Origin: Pezicula radicicola
Lineage: Eukaryota; Ascomycota; Leotiomycetes; Helotiales; Dermateaceae
Assembly: GCA_003008705.1 (NCBI GenBank)
Contig: PDUO01000009.1
Span: forward strand, 992,001 to 1,056,000
Reading direction: 5' to 3'
DNA: 64,000 bases
Shown: piece after piece, positions 34,642 through 47,340 of the stretch
Numbering within the stretch: position 1 is the stretch's first letter
Layout: the number at the start of each line of letters is the position of its first letter
The notes under the pieces: model-generated
Told to the model about the DNA's origin: nothing
The model's database searches: none
Seen by the model: the letters and a program-made list of their open reading frames with translations, nothing else
Program-made: the position numbers and the translations under genes

Positions 34642-37600
34642 GTTATGTGGGGTGGTAGGTGGATGGATTAGGAGATCAGTTAATCTTAACCCCTGCCACT
34701 GATGCGCACAAGGGTGGTTTCTAGAAGTGGTTCGCGTTAAAGAATCTAGGAGTGGGAAATGGGGAGAGGCAAGAAGATGAAGACTTTATATTCTGAATTG
34801 ATTTCAGAGGTCTGGCTGGTTGGCAATGGATTGAGACTCACCATGGCTTTATGTGTTGCTTTCCCCTTTGGCGCCCTGGCGGCTCTTTGAAATTATTCAA
34901 GTGTCACATACGTCATCCCGCTAGACGGCATAAAGCCTCGTTGTCGCTCCACGCCCGCCTTTCTAACTTTCTATAACGCCAGCAAGACCCCAGAAACACA
35001 AAAAATTGACCAGTTTGTTGGGTCACTCTCACCCCTCTTTGGGACAAATTGTGCGAATAGAAGGCTTGATCCTCGGAAATCCTCAGAAGCTCGAGATTGT
35101 GGCTGCGCTGCGCCTCGAATATCATGGTGTTAACAAGATTCAAAGATCAGACGATCTTGCTCGGTGTCTCGAGCGATCTCCATGAGAAATTTCAAGACGA
35201 TCCCAACTTTCACAGCACTTTTTGAGTTCGATAGTCCAGGATTTGCAAGAGTGGCTGTTTAACTAAATGTAGATCTTGGACCCTGAAATTTGGGCATTCC
35301 GTTCTTTTAGGTTTGCCGTCACGTGGATTAGGAATCTCTTTGGCCGTTGAAAGAAAAGGGACAGGCTAAGATGTTGCATTCCTTTAGCTTCTCTATACTG
35401 AGGAGACTGTGTATGCTCATAATGGTAAGTGGTGTTTAGGAACCGATTTGTGTACTTTGTAAATGAGCAGGATCTGAGCTGCTTGATGTCGCTTACGGAA
35501 ATGGTTCATTGTAGGCTAGGCTGTACGCAGTTTTCACGTCTATCCAGGATTTTCTCTATTGCCTAAATGAACTGCTCAAGACTCAAAGTTATTGAGCTAG
35601 GCTGTTGAAATATCCTGCACTCTGTAACCAACAGTCTGGGCATAGTTTCTAGCAGTTATTATAGACGAATGAACTGACTAAGAGTACCTACCTAGGATAC
35701 TTGTACATTCATTAGAAGTTTTAGCGAGTAGCTTAACGCGAGTGTGGCTTGATCATCTTGCTATGTGCGAAAACACATTTATTTAAAATCTTTTGGTTAA
35801 ATCCAATAGCTGACTATCTCTTGTCTCTCGTGTATAATGACATCTTTTATAGTAGCTGTGCCAACTTGCAAGTTTGCAACTACCTAGTATCCTAGCTACT
35901 ATACTTCATACTCTGAATAAGAACAGGGCTAGAGTCTAGATAATTCTCTTAAATTTCTCCTGCTTGCTTCGATACTTTTTGTGACAGGACAAGCAGCAGA
36001 ACTGAGAATTTTTGTGATAAAACTAGTTTCTTAGTCTGGTACAAACTGCAGTCACGTAAGAGTCAACCGAGATGCCCACTCAAGTCAAGCGAGTTACTCA
36101 ATCTGAAGTGGCATTCTCAGGCTAGAGTATGCTGCCTAGATTTAGTAAGCAAAATCAAATAAGTTACGCAAGTCAAGTGAACTGCTATGCTCCCATGACT
36201 GTCAGAGGTGAAGAAAAGAAGACTTGGTCTGAGTATAAAATTCAACCTACATAGTAGCACATACAGTAGATACAGAACACCCTAAGGTTTCAGAGTTGCG
36301 AGCCTTAGATCCTGTCCAGCTGCAGTGGCCCCCAGAGGGCTAGCGGAGAGGCGCCTACCTAAATACGATGCTACTCTTGGAGCCTAAGGAGCATACATTC
36401 CATTATACTATGAATCATGGCCGCGCTTTACCAATGAGTTGAAACAACTTGCTTGACTATTTATTTCCTGGTACATGCGGTGCCTTGGAAATTCCTTCCT
36501 TTTATTTCCTGTTTCTTGAAATTTGTTAGCTCAGGACTTGACGGAGTTAGGTTGCTAGTTCTTATTAGGTTGGAGTTAAATGAGTACTCAGCAAATATGT
36601 ATACCTCTATTTAAAAACTTACAGCTCTTTGCTTGAAAATCTAAGTACCTCAATATGTGTAATTATCTGTACAAAGATGATTCATTCAAACGTCTTCATC
36701 AGATGCCTCTTAATTGATAGAGCTCTCTGCCATAACTTCAACCACGTCCTTCCTTCGGCAATCATAGGTTGAGCCAGTTGCGAGAAGATTCAAAGGAAAG
36801 TATAAACCAGACGAAATTTCACATGTTGTGTCGGAATCCTGGATTTCAACTCGCCCTTCTGGACTCCCATGCTACCACTGGGAAGACCCCGGTGGAAGCT
36901 CAAATGGAGCAACGCAAATGCGTCCTCAGCTTCTTATCCACCTTCGTTTATGCACATGGTATCTACAGCTGCTGGCTGCTGGCTGTATACCTAGGTACTC
37001 TCAAATACCTTCGCTTGTGTTAAAAGGGGCTACACGTGATACAATGAGAACGAATAGAGCTTTCCACTTGAGAATAATGGCTCCTTCGGATGGAAAGGTT
37101 ATGGAGTCAACTTGGAAAGATTACTCGTGGATATCTTCTCCAATAGTTACTCCTACATGCTTGTAAAATCAAGAGTGATAGCATCAATTCCAGAAATTCT
37201 CAGCTATGGCTTTCATAATGTTTCTCCAGGATTGGATGCTAACTGGTTTCGGGAAACGACACCTTCATATGCTGCAAGCAGTATCTTGTGATGAGAGGCT
37301 TTCTCTACCGTCTTCACCTCTTATCTTCCAGTTCTGCTCAATTCAGGTACTGTACATGTGAAAATGACAGCCCTTTATACTGAACACCACGTGAAATAAT
37401 GGAGAAGATCCACAAGAGGTACCTTATCGTCGCCACGCATAGCGGGCCGAATTGCAAGTGCAGGCACTGCAGCAAGCCCATAGCTTTATGTGGCTCCGTT
37501 GAGCTCCAGAACGGAGGTTTCAAAGGTAAATGGCAGTGCACGTAAGGAGAGTTGGCGATAAAAGAAATTTCCAGACCAAGGCCTTGATCCACCCGTTATT

Positions 37601-39078
37601 TTGCTGAGGCTTTTTTGGTGAACGATGGAGGTACGAAAGTACTTTGTTGGTTACTTCCCACGTGCGAAAAGGGCCGCTCGGAAAAGTGGCTGGCTATTCC
37701 TCGGTCGGGAGATTTAGGAGATTCAAGAGGGAGATGCGAAAGCAGAGCCCGTCAGCTACCTGTACACGAGTCGCAAGCTGCAAAAACCTGGTGTTTCGAG
37801 TTTTTTTTTGATAAGGAAAGTTAGCCGTTATGGTCGACTACTCTACACTATCTACACCCACTACCGTACGGTACCCGGCGAAACCAAGGCGGGTGTTCGA
37901 TGCAATGCAGTTGTCCATCCTTACTCGTGCCAGCAACCTCCTGCAAGGCACAAATAGATTATCACAGGGGAACAGGCTGTAGAGTCCCCCAGTGTCGCAT
38001 CGATGAGCATCATCAAGGACTACTGCGGCCGGTACATATTTTCCCCTCCTGCGATGACCTGATCATCAGACGTGAGCTGAGAGACACAGCTGGCGTGGGA
38101 TGAGATTGAGCGAGGCAGGGAATTTCTGTCTGCATGAGGCCAAGGTGCTTATATCATTATCATCGTATTTTGGGTATTTTCAGACACACACTGTGCGCGC
38201 GCGCAGAGACACTTTCAAGACCAGTCCACGAGTAAGGGCCTGCTATTGAATATTGAAATGACGAAAAAAAAAGAAGAAAAAAGACATGGTCAGGTTCGAC
38301 TCGTCATTCAGTAAGTAGGTGGTGCAGTACGGAGTACGGAGTATCTGGTTTTGGTTCTGTTGGGATTTGAGAGTCATACAGTCATACTCCATACCCTATT
38401 TTTCCATGGTGAAATTCTCTTCCTCGTACGAAGGTAGGACTCTCGTCTCCTTCCTTCGCTATCGGCGTCTCGGTTAAGGTCAAACCCCCCACCACCTCGC
38501 GCCACAATCTGAACATTTTTGCGCAGGCCAGGACTGTGAGTGACGTGCGAGGGCCATCGCTTGTCTTTCGTCCATCACCACGAGCTTAAGTGGGTAACGG
38601 CGGTAGAGGAGTGGGAACAGTTTTAGGCTTTCAGCCCAAGCGGCGCGCCGATTACTACTTCCTGCTTGACTCTCCAATGCCGTACAGGAGTACCTTCCAG
38701 TTCGAACTATCTGTTGATAGATCCAGGCCTGAGGGCGATCTGTGTTAGGAAGAGGATAAGCTACCTTTCCTACAAGGAAAGTCCAGCGTGCTGGATTAAC
38801 TCTTTGCCGTACCTCCATTATTATTTCGCTGCCTTTTTTGTCTTTCCATCTTTTCTCTTTCTTTATCTTCTCTTCTCTCCATGCCCATACCCTTTCCCAT
38901 ACCTAACTACGTACGACAACAAAGCCAAGCCTGCTGCAGCCACCACCTCATTCCAGTTGTGGTCAAAAGTCTGCTGAGATCAGCTGGAGAATATCTTCAC
39001 CGTACACAGGCTTCCAAGTTCCACACTTGGCCTGTGAATATCTAGCTGCCTTTTATACGTCAGGCAGGAGAATACAAT
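34642..39078. other. 4.4-kb gene-poor region
   Basis: No gene is supported between the SLM1-like gene and the arrestin gene. The 35.3-36.7 kb part is AT-rich with many short self-similar words (CCTACCTAG, GAGTYACTCAA-type). Open frames near 36770-37160 and 38480-38820 have no recognisable motif and no splice partners. The last kilobase (38.1-39.07 kb) has GCGCGCGCGC, an A-rich run and CT-rich stretches, as in a promoter and leader of the arrestin gene. Confidence 0.5.
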
Positions 39079-41181
39079 ATGCCGAGTTTCAATCCATTCG
39101 GGGGAGTTACTGGCAGGACCAGCGCGACACTCTTCGAGATACGGTGTGTTTACCTGTACCGGACGGAGCGCCACAATAGCTAATGTGCGCCTTCCAGCCT
39201 CGACAACGATATTATTGTTCTTCGCGGCGGCGACAATGAAGCCTCTAGTCAAATGCTCAAGGGTGTTGTAGTTTTATGCTTGCCCGCTTCTCTGAAGTGC
39301 GAAGATGTTCATTTGCGAATGACTGGAACATGCAAAGTCGGGTTAGTAAATTTTATAGTCCCAAACGCCGTGGTACCACGCCCTATGCGACTTCCCTAGC
39401 TAACAGCGCATCTGCAGATGGAATGACCAGCGATTAACACCTACTGGGATCTCCAACAATCGAGTCGACAAAACCACTGAGATATTTTCGCATCGATGGA
39501 AGCCATTTGTTGGTGGCGGTGGACCAGGTTCCTCGTCTCGAGGCACTACCCTACCCGCAGGAAACTATGAATGGCCATTTGAACTCGTTATACCAGGAGA
39601 TATGGCAGAGAGCGTGGAGGGATTGAACGACAGCCACGTTATCTACAAACTGAAGGCTACCGTCGCTAGAGGCAAGCTCGCGTACGATCTACACGCTTGG
39701 AAGCCAGTACGCATTGTCCGAACTTTAGATCCATCAGCTTTGGAATTGGCACATGCCATGACCGTTGAGAATGTTTGGCCCAATAAGATCGAATATCAAC
39801 TAGTCATCCCACAGAAAGCCATTATTTTCGGAACCGCGATCGAAATTCAAATGAGATTTACTTCTTTACTGAAAGGGCTAAGGATTGGTCAGATAAAATG
39901 TATCTTGCTCGAACAGCAAGAGTTTACGATACCTGGAAATGCATCGCATGGAGAGAGAACTTGGAAAAACTCAAGAGACGTCGAAACCTGGACCTTCGAA
40001 CTAAACGAAGAAGAACATTACCATGATCTTTTGGACGACAGTGGCCAAGACGGATATACACTCAACGAGAAAATGCCATTGCCGAAGAGACTAAGTAGAT
40101 GTTTACAGGATGTGGACACTAATGGCATCAAAGTCCGACATAAGGTCAAGTTCAATGTTGCGCTGCACAACCCAGATGGTCACGTATCAGAGGTAAGTTC
40201 TATTTACATGCAATGAAAACTGGAAACTGATAAGGGTTCTAGCTTCGTGCGACGCTCCCGGTAACGATATTTATTTCTCCAAATATGCCACTTACTTCAG
40301 ACGGATGTCTTGTTGACCAAACACCAATGAGCACCCAGTCAGTGGATATTGCGTCTCACGCACCACCTCTATACGGTGAACACGTCCTTGACCAACTCTA
40401 CGCTGATATGGACAACTCTGGTTTCATGACCCCGGCTCCTCAATCTGGCATGAACACACCGTTCTATAGCCAATCACGAAGAGGTTCTCACGAAGACCTT
40501 TCCTCACTTGCTGGTGTTGCGAATGGTGGAGCTGTTCCGCCAGCAGCGTTGACTTCTAGGCTCCAAAATTTGAACGCCGGCTCTCGAAATAGCAGTTTCA
40601 TGCGAAGACATCCGGGTGGATCTGGGGACGTCACACCAGCCCACGCACAACCACACAGTGACAGACAGTCTGGATACTTCGATTCTCACTCATTGCCGCA
40701 TAGCACACCTCTAAGCAGGCGAACAAGCGAGGAAGATGAGGCAAACCATAGTATACCAGCGTCCGGTCTTACTAGTGGTCGACATTCGCCCGAGCATGAT
40801 GAATATCTAGCTCTAGCCGAACTGAGCAAAGTTCCATCATATAACACAGCTGTGAAAACACCAATAAGTAGAAATGCGAGTTACATCGATCCCTCACTTC
40901 CAAACTATGAAGTAGCATCATCAAGGCCAGCCAGCCCGGTACGTTCGAATAGTCACCCAAGCACACCTGGTGGCGATCTAGAGAATGGCCATAGGAGAAA
41001 TCCTCTGGCGAGCATGGGATTTACCCCTATTCATCCACCAGCGCCCGCACATACAACGGGTCACCACACGAGTCACGTGTTGCCACAATCGAGCATTGAG
41101 CATAGGTCGAGGGTTCAGACTCTGGGAGATGATGATGAGAGAAGGCTGCATTTATTGAGGAATCGAGGAACAGCTCATTAA
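39079..41181 (+). CDS. creD: CreD/Rod1-type arrestin-related trafficking adaptor
   Basis: Arrestin-fold adaptor of 640 residues that recruits a Nedd4-type ubiquitin ligase (HulA/Rsp5) to membrane transporters. Four exons: 39079-39143, 39198-39341, 39418-40192 and 40243-41181. The arrestin N domain starts at TLFEIRLDNDIIVLRGG; the core holds YEWPFELVIPGDMAESVEGL. The C domain has LDPSALELAHAMTVENVWPN and LLKGLRIGQIK, and ends at LRATLPVTIFISP. The tail is Ser/Pro-rich and contains APPLYGEHVLDQLYADMD, a PPxY-type ligase-binding motif in the context I recall from Aspergillus CreD. The first three exons are short but frame-consistent with consensus sites. The A. nidulans paralogue ApyA is similar, so exact orthology needs phylogeny. 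CreD antagonises CreB/CreC deubiquitination in carbon catabolite repression. Confidence 0.87.
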
Positions 41182-42085
41182 GGCGTACGGAGTATTGTCG
41201 GAATAGACAGATGACATCTCATTATTGGATGGCGCACGAGAATTGACAGGATAGACTTGCTTAGCATTTGTAGGAGTTTCGGGATACTCTCAAATGTCGG
41301 AGATGGATGGATACCTTTGTTGCGGGTTTTTGTTCTAGAGTGATGATTACGGCGTTGGGGGGGATAAAGGTGGAAGGGAAGATATTTCGACACAGCGGGC
41401 GCATCACCACTCTCAGTTCCAGACAAGAATTCTAATGATTTTCACGATGATTTCAAGGCTTGACTTTGAGACCACCAGATCCTGGCCGTGGTGTTTCTCA
41501 TGTGAAGAGTAAGTCCATTTTCATCGTTGTCCTCTTCAAGGTCCGAGCAGCCGAACTAATTGTTGTCCAGTAGTTTGGCATGGGGTCATCAGTCTGATGT
41601 GTTTCTCTTTCCCGAGACCCAATTCAACATAGGCTACTTGGAAGTTAGGTTACGAAGCAGGCTTAGCTCTAGTCATTTAGATTGCTGCACAATGACCGAA
41701 CTAGCCAATCACTGAAGCGTGTATCACTCTTTGGCTTGCTGATTAATCGAGGTGGGAAAGACGGTAAGAAGACTCGCCGTATCCTGACCAAACAGGGATT
41801 CGTAACTTGCGACCAATGTAGCACGACGACTTATAACTTCCAAGGCAGAAGACCATGAATTCGCAAGTGAAGGCCTTAGGATACCTTTCATCTGGAGTTC
41901 TGCGTCGTGGGATTGCGAAGCTCGACACCCTTTCAGCGCCTCGTCGCGTCACGTCCTGATTGTAGGATCATATAAAACCTCATCACCTGCGCACTTGCAC
42001 AAGCTGCTCAATTTCTGCCTCTTCTCCTCAACCCCTCTTCTCTTGCCAACCTTCCTCCCTTTTGACTTTTCCCATATTCCTAACC
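41182..42085. other. Intergenic region / P450 promoter
   Basis: No gene supported. It contains the 3' flank of the arrestin gene and the promoter of the P450 gene, with a TATAAAA box at 41971. Confidence 0.4.
41971..41977 (+). promoter_or_regulatory. TATA box of the P450 gene
   Basis: TATAAAA about 115 bases upstream of the P450 ATG, followed by a CT-rich leader (CTTCTCCTCAACCCCTCTTC), a typical arrangement for a regulated fungal promoter. Confidence 0.5.
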
Positions 42086-43704
42086 ATGGCGTATCCTCTC
42101 TATGTCTTTGCGCTCCTCGTTATAGCCATTGCCTTAATAGCGCGGAGCATCTCCAGCTACATATCAGCAACCCGCTTCAAGAAAGCACATGGGACCGAAC
42201 CAGTGCGCAAGCTCCCGCAGTGGGAGAGAATCATTGGCTACGACCTTTTTAAGACTCAAACGCAAGCCTTAAAAGAGAATCGACTACTTGAAATGTCGCA
42301 CCAACGATATGGGACTTATGGTTCAACATGGAGTGCCATCATGATGGGTAGGACAATCTTCAACACCAGTGACCCCGAGAACATCAAAGCCATACTAGCT
42401 ACGAACTTCAAGGACTTTGGCGTGGGATTGAGACTTGAATCTTTTGGCGCTTTGCTTGGCCAGGGAATTTTTACAAGTGATGGCACTCTGTGGGAGCATA
42501 GTCGGGTATGTATGTACCTTTGATGAGATAGCAATCCGAGAAATCATGCTGACGATTTCTGAAAGGCGCTGGTAAGGCCGAGTTTCACCAGAGCTCAAGT
42601 TGCTAATCTCAGCACCTTTGAATCGCACATCCAGCATCTGATCGCCAAGATTCCAAAGGGAGGTGCTACGGTCGATCTTCAGAGCTTGTTCTTTCAGTTG
42701 ACTATGGATTCGGCAACTGAGTTCCTGTTCGGCGAATCTGTCAGGTCCTTAACAAGTAATCCTGGTTCTGAGGCACATGCTTTTGCAGCTGCTTTTGATT
42801 TTGCTCAATATCAAATGGGAATTAATTCTCGGTTTGGCATCTTTCGCTATTTCGTATGGGATAGACCGTTTGAGGAGGCATGTAAGACGGTTCATGATTT
42901 CGTTGACAAGATTGTACACAGAGCTCTTGATGCCGAGAAAAGAAGTGAAGGAAAGGAACAATCTGAAAGATATGTCTTTCTCGACGAGCTGGTAAAGGCG
43001 ACAAAGGACCCTAAAGTGTTACGCGATGAACTTCTCAACATTTTCTTGGCTGGAAGAGATACTACAGCTTCTTTACTCAGCCATACTTTCCATGTCTTGG
43101 CTCAAAGACCTGACATCTATGAGAAACTTCAAGCCGAAGTTGGAGAACTCAAGGGCAAAAAGCCAACCTATGATACCCTACGAAATATGAAATACCTCAA
43201 GAATCTCCTCAACGAATGTAAGCACGTAATCCTCTTCTCTCTCTAGATCTAGCTAACCAAAGCCCTCCTTCAGCCCTCCGACTGTATCCTGTCGTCCCGA
43301 GCAACGCCCGATTCGCCAACAAGGCAACCACAATTCCGCGAGGCGGTGGTCCCGACGGCCTTTCGCCCGTCTATGTCGGCAAAGACCAAATCGTCGCTTA
43401 TTCAGTCTACGCAATGCACCGCTCCACATCCATCTACGGACCTGATGCTAACGAATTTAAACCCGAGCGCTGGGACTCGCCGTCTCTGCGTCCTGGTTGG
43501 GGCTATCTTCCGTTCAATGGTGGACCTCGAGTTTGTGTGGGGCAGTCTTTCGCTTTAACTGAGGCATCTTATACTATTGTTAGATTGTGTCAGGAATTTG
43601 AGGAGGTAAGGGTAGGCGATGGTTGGCAAGAATGGAAAGAACAACTATCTTTGACTATGGCTGTTGCTGGTGGTGTGAATGTCATTATGGTTCCGAGGGA
43701 GTAA
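42086..43704 (+). CDS. Cytochrome P450, CYP52-like
   Basis: Microsomal monooxygenase of 500 residues in three exons: 42086-42505, 42566-43217 and 43274-43704. The start ATG (ACCATGG context) opens an N-terminal membrane anchor ([17 protein letters not shown]). [18 protein letters not shown] spans the first splice junction (C-helix W-x-x-x-R). The I-helix motif AGRDTT is at about residue 302. ESLRLYP (ExxR, K-helix) is created by the second splice junction. PERW and the heme-binding [11 protein letters not shown] (Cys about 445) follow. The GRDTT and FNGGPRxCxGQ pattern is typical of CYP52 and relatives, which omega-hydroxylate n-alkanes or fatty acids; substrate here is inferred. No biosynthetic cluster genes are adjacent. 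The flanking genes are the arrestin and the knuckle array. Confidence 0.88.
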
Positions 43705-44892
43705 TATGATAAGATACAAGGCAATTCGAAGATTCCTGAGTTATGGAGAGATGATGTGGAACTGAATTACGATGGGTAGTAGTATTTCATGCACCGGGGT
43801 ATCTGGATTGGAGTTTAGCCGGCTTAAGACTCTACTTATGGCATGTACAAGTACATGGATCTCTAGTTTGATTGAGACAAATTAATAAAGGCTCTCTTCA
43901 TTTTGTCTTTACCACTAAATTGAGTGGGTTTTAAAGCCATGAAATTCCTGTTGCTAACTCCTCTCTTTGTTCTCTATCAACTTACGATGCTGCAGCCGCC
44001 TTTTGTTAGTACCTATTAGATCCTCGAGACCTGAGGAACTTCACCTAAATGGCATGCTGGGGCTGGAAACACGTAAAGATATAATCTGTTTGTCAACAAG
44101 ATGCTCGGTGTAAGTTTGGGATGTGCACACAACTTTTTGAGGGTATATCGAACAAATGAAGGGTGTTCTGGAAGGCCACACGTTGCATCCACATCACTTG
44201 AAATGGGAACCTGCAGGAAATACAAACAAGCTAAACAGCGACGGTGGAGGGCTCAAGGAAATCAGAATAATTAGAATAAAGCCTCTTGTTTGCTCCCTAG
44301 TTCTGCATATAACATTTCTTTTCTAACTCAGAGATGCAACTCCAAGGTGGCCTTGCATATGTTATGAACGGCTTATGAAAGTAATGCATTGAATTATATT
44401 CTACTAAAATAAATATAGAAGGCTATATTTGAGGAAGCAACTCTATTGATTCTGTATTATGTGTAAAGCTAATAGCTCTGTAAAATACTTGTTTATAGAT
44501 TGCTTCTTTTACAAAGATACAAGGCAAGGGCAGCTGCAGGCGTATTCCAGAACATCCTTTATTGTTCAACAACAACAAAAAAAAGACTTATAACAATACA
44601 ACAGTATTATAGAACTTCTTTGACACCCTACCTAATTAAATGTATCAGAATTCTCAACAATTGATTGTTCTAGCATTATTAAATATGCAAGTTCTATTCA
44701 CCATTTTCTTAAGCGAGCTGTACATTTCTTTCCCTCGAGGCTTTTCGAGATACTTCTTCGCACAACTACAACCCATTCACAATATCGCGCCTGTCCAATT
44801 CCTACTACTCTCACAACTACATACCATTCATAATAACTGTTACGTCCGATTTCCACTCCCCTTAGAATCACGACTACTCCACATTACACCAA
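43705..44892. other. AT-rich intergenic region
   Basis: No gene supported. It holds the 3' flank of the P450 gene and the promoter and leader of the first knuckle gene. Confidence 0.4.
43884..43889 (+). terminator. AATAAA polyadenylation-like signal
   Basis: AATAAA about 180 bases past the P450 stop, within an AT-rich 3' region. Confidence 0.35.
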
Positions 44893-45675
44893 ATGTCATA
44901 CTCATCAAGAGTCTGCGGCCGCTGTGGAAAATCAGGACACCACTACACAAACTGCAGAACACCAGAAAGTCATCTCCTCAATCTAGGCTTCATCGTTCTC
45001 GAGATCGTTTCTCCGCCACTACTAAACCCACCTATCGACTATCACTCCCTTCAAAACCTCAAGACAACCCTAGCAGCATGGAATAACTATTTAGAAGATT
45101 GGAACGCAGGATTTGCTGGAGTTCTGGCACAAGTTCATGAGTTCAGTTGGTACTTTTCAGCTACTGAGTGGGAGGCAAACCCGTATACGACAGGCTTTAA
45201 AGTTGTTTTTTGTCTACCTGATACTCGCGAGGTTGAACAGGTTGTCCAGCACATCTTGAACTCTAGCATTCCTCCCGACAACTGTAACTATCAGAAACAC
45301 GAGCAAATCGAGCAACAGATTGCCATGAGTCGAACGCCTCTACCACAAAAGGGGCCCCGAGTTTCGTTATTTGTTGCAGGTCCCGGCATGGACGGATATG
45401 TTGATTACGATAATGTTATTGATATGCCTCTTGATTCGGAGGTTGTTATGAGTGGAGGGAATCAGGAATCAGAGGAACTACAGAGACATAACGCTGAGGT
45501 TCGTGGGTTTGATGACCTTGTGTATGATAAACCACCTCCTCGTCGACAGACCGAGCTTTCGATGACTCAAACGGAGCAGACTCCTAGTTCTGCTGCTAAG
45601 TCTGGCTCTAGTGGTAAGCATAGGAGGAAGGTTAAGGTAAGTGATTGGATTCCTTGGAGTAAGCCACGAGTTTAA
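44893..45675 (+). CDS. CCHC zinc-knuckle paralogue 1 of 5
   Basis: First member of a five-gene tandem family, about 260 residues as an unspliced frame. It starts MSYSSRVCGRCGKSGHHYTN; the knuckle is CX2CX4HX4C at residues 8-21. The conserved region follows: LEDWNAGFAGVLAQVHEFSW, YFSATEWE, then the hallmark FKVVFCLPDTREVEQVVQHI. The second half is polar, with a basic SGKHRRKVK near the end. It lacks the intron that interrupts the other four genes after the WN-x-G motif. A consensus donor (GTAAGT, about 45636) and a branch/acceptor pair (GCTAATAG...CAG, about 45682-45698) suggest that the last codons are really intronic and that the true C-terminus lies further downstream. No signal peptide or membrane segment. 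CCHC knuckles usually bind single-stranded RNA or DNA; function here unknown. Confidence 0.72.
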   Translation: MSYSSRVCGRCGKSGHHYTNCRTPESHLLNLGFIVLEIVSPPLLNPPIDYHSLQNLKTTLAAWNNYLEDWNAGFAGVLAQVHEFSWYFSATEWEANPYTTGFKVVFCLPDTREVEQVVQHILNSSIPPDNCNYQKHEQIEQQIAMSRTPLPQKGPRVSLFVAGPGMDGYVDYDNVIDMPLDSEVVMSGGNQESEELQRHNAEVRGFDDLVYDKPPPRRQTELSMTQTEQTPSSAAKSGSSGKHRRKVKVSDWIPWSKPRV

Positions 45676-47340
45676 AGCTTGCTAATAGAAGTAGCAGACG
45701 AATTCGAGGTCGACAAAGAGATGACAACTGACATAACCTCGACCCCAGCGGAAACACAAGCGCAAGGAACGAGAAATAAATGTAAAATTAGAACTGAGAG
45801 TGAAGATCGGAAATCAGGACGGGCCAAACTTGGGTCTTAGAGGGAAATGTGACAGTAGATTATGGGCAGTATTTGAGCTTAGCAGGAAATACAATTAAGT
45901 CCCAATTTGTTATTGAAAAAGGGCGAATGTGAGCGTTAGTGAGATTCCTAGCATCATAGATTCATAATTTCTTCCTATTTGTTCTCCTTCTATGTATGAA
46001 ATCTGGGTTATCCGTTTTTGCTATGTTTGGACACGGAAGTAGGTTCATAACTCCTACTCAATTAGTGTCACAAGATATCATGTGTTGCGGGAATTAAGTT
46101 TTGTATATAGTTGATGACAGAGCACTAAATTCGCACGCATTCGCTGCTGTTTTTATTCACGCGTACTTTGTGGCGCTGGTGGAGGCGTCGTGTTAGCAAA
46201 ATGCGGCGAAATTGCGCAGAGGGAAGTTGCGGGCAATTTTGCGACACAAGGTGAAGTGTCGTTTCCTTTTGTGGAAAAGGGGGGACTAGCGTGGGACTAA
46301 ACGATGATTGCCAAAATAGTGGAATTCGAGTAGATTTATTAAAACTTGCTAGAAGAGGTTTAGGAGATCGAAGAGCGCTGGGGGTTCGTCGATTTCATAT
46401 TTTCATGATGCTGCGAAATTACACGGCAACAATTGCCCTTGTCATGTGTTTCCCCAAGTTTCCCTTCATCCGCCGTACGAATTAGTTTATAAGAGATGGA
46501 CTCGAGTAACTCACTTAGCTTGGGTAACTCACTTAAATTAATTCGTACAGTATTTTCTTGATGTTAGAATATTGACTGTGTTTGACGGCAAATTCATATA
46601 TACTCCGCTTCAATTTATTTGTGCAATTGAACCTAACAACAACAACTTCTCTCTCTTGATTTCAAGCACATACAAAATTTAAGAACAATATTAATGTTTG
46701 ATCACAAGGTGAAGAAAATATTTGTTTTACAAACCTCCGATTTGACACCTTCAATCCAATTTTGGTTGCTATTTGGCGAAGTGTTTGGCACGATGTTTTA
46801 TTTGGCAGCAAGGTAGTAGTATGCTTAATTTGTTATTTGGCACGGAGTATTTGACAAGGAAAGCATTTATCTGTTTGGTGTAAACGCCAACTTGTAGACC
46901 AGAAAGACATATATTTGACAGTAAACTGCTGATCTTTCCTTTCTGACCAAATCCTATTGTTCAATTAAAGTGCTATAACCAAGTCTTGGGATTCAAAACC
47001 ATATATAGAAATTTGATATTGCTACTTATGTAATTAGGTCATCCCTCCATTGTTCCCATGAACTGCTGGGGGATGAACCCATGTAATCGATGCTTAATGT
47101 GCTGCCTTTAATACATACAGTCTACGAACGGTCGCACCTTTAGGAATCGTCTTCGGCAAGGCTGCAGATACAGACTGTGAATGGCCGTATCTTTATAAAG
47201 GCTCTAGGAGCACTTGTAGTTCATCTCTTAAAGGATTGTTCTTGTTAGGCCTTTTTTCCAATCATTGGAAACCCTTTCTTCCCTAACTTGCATTCACCGT
47301 GCGCCAACACCTTCTCTAACAAACTAAACAACAAGTCAAG
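45676..47340. other. AT-rich spacer within the knuckle array
   Basis: No intact gene. Short words recur: TTTGGCA/TTTGGCG at about 46770-46880, and GAGTAACTCACTTAGCTTGG at about 46503. A TTTATAAAGG (about 47193) precedes the second knuckle gene. No decayed knuckle copy was recognised. Confidence 0.4.

Noticed and set aside
36769..37166. Two overlapping frames of 84 and 112 codons
   Set aside because: No motif, no codon preference, no splice-compatible neighbours.
38205..38215. GCGCGCGCGC as a regulatory or Z-DNA element
   Set aside because: Too short and isolated to support a claim.
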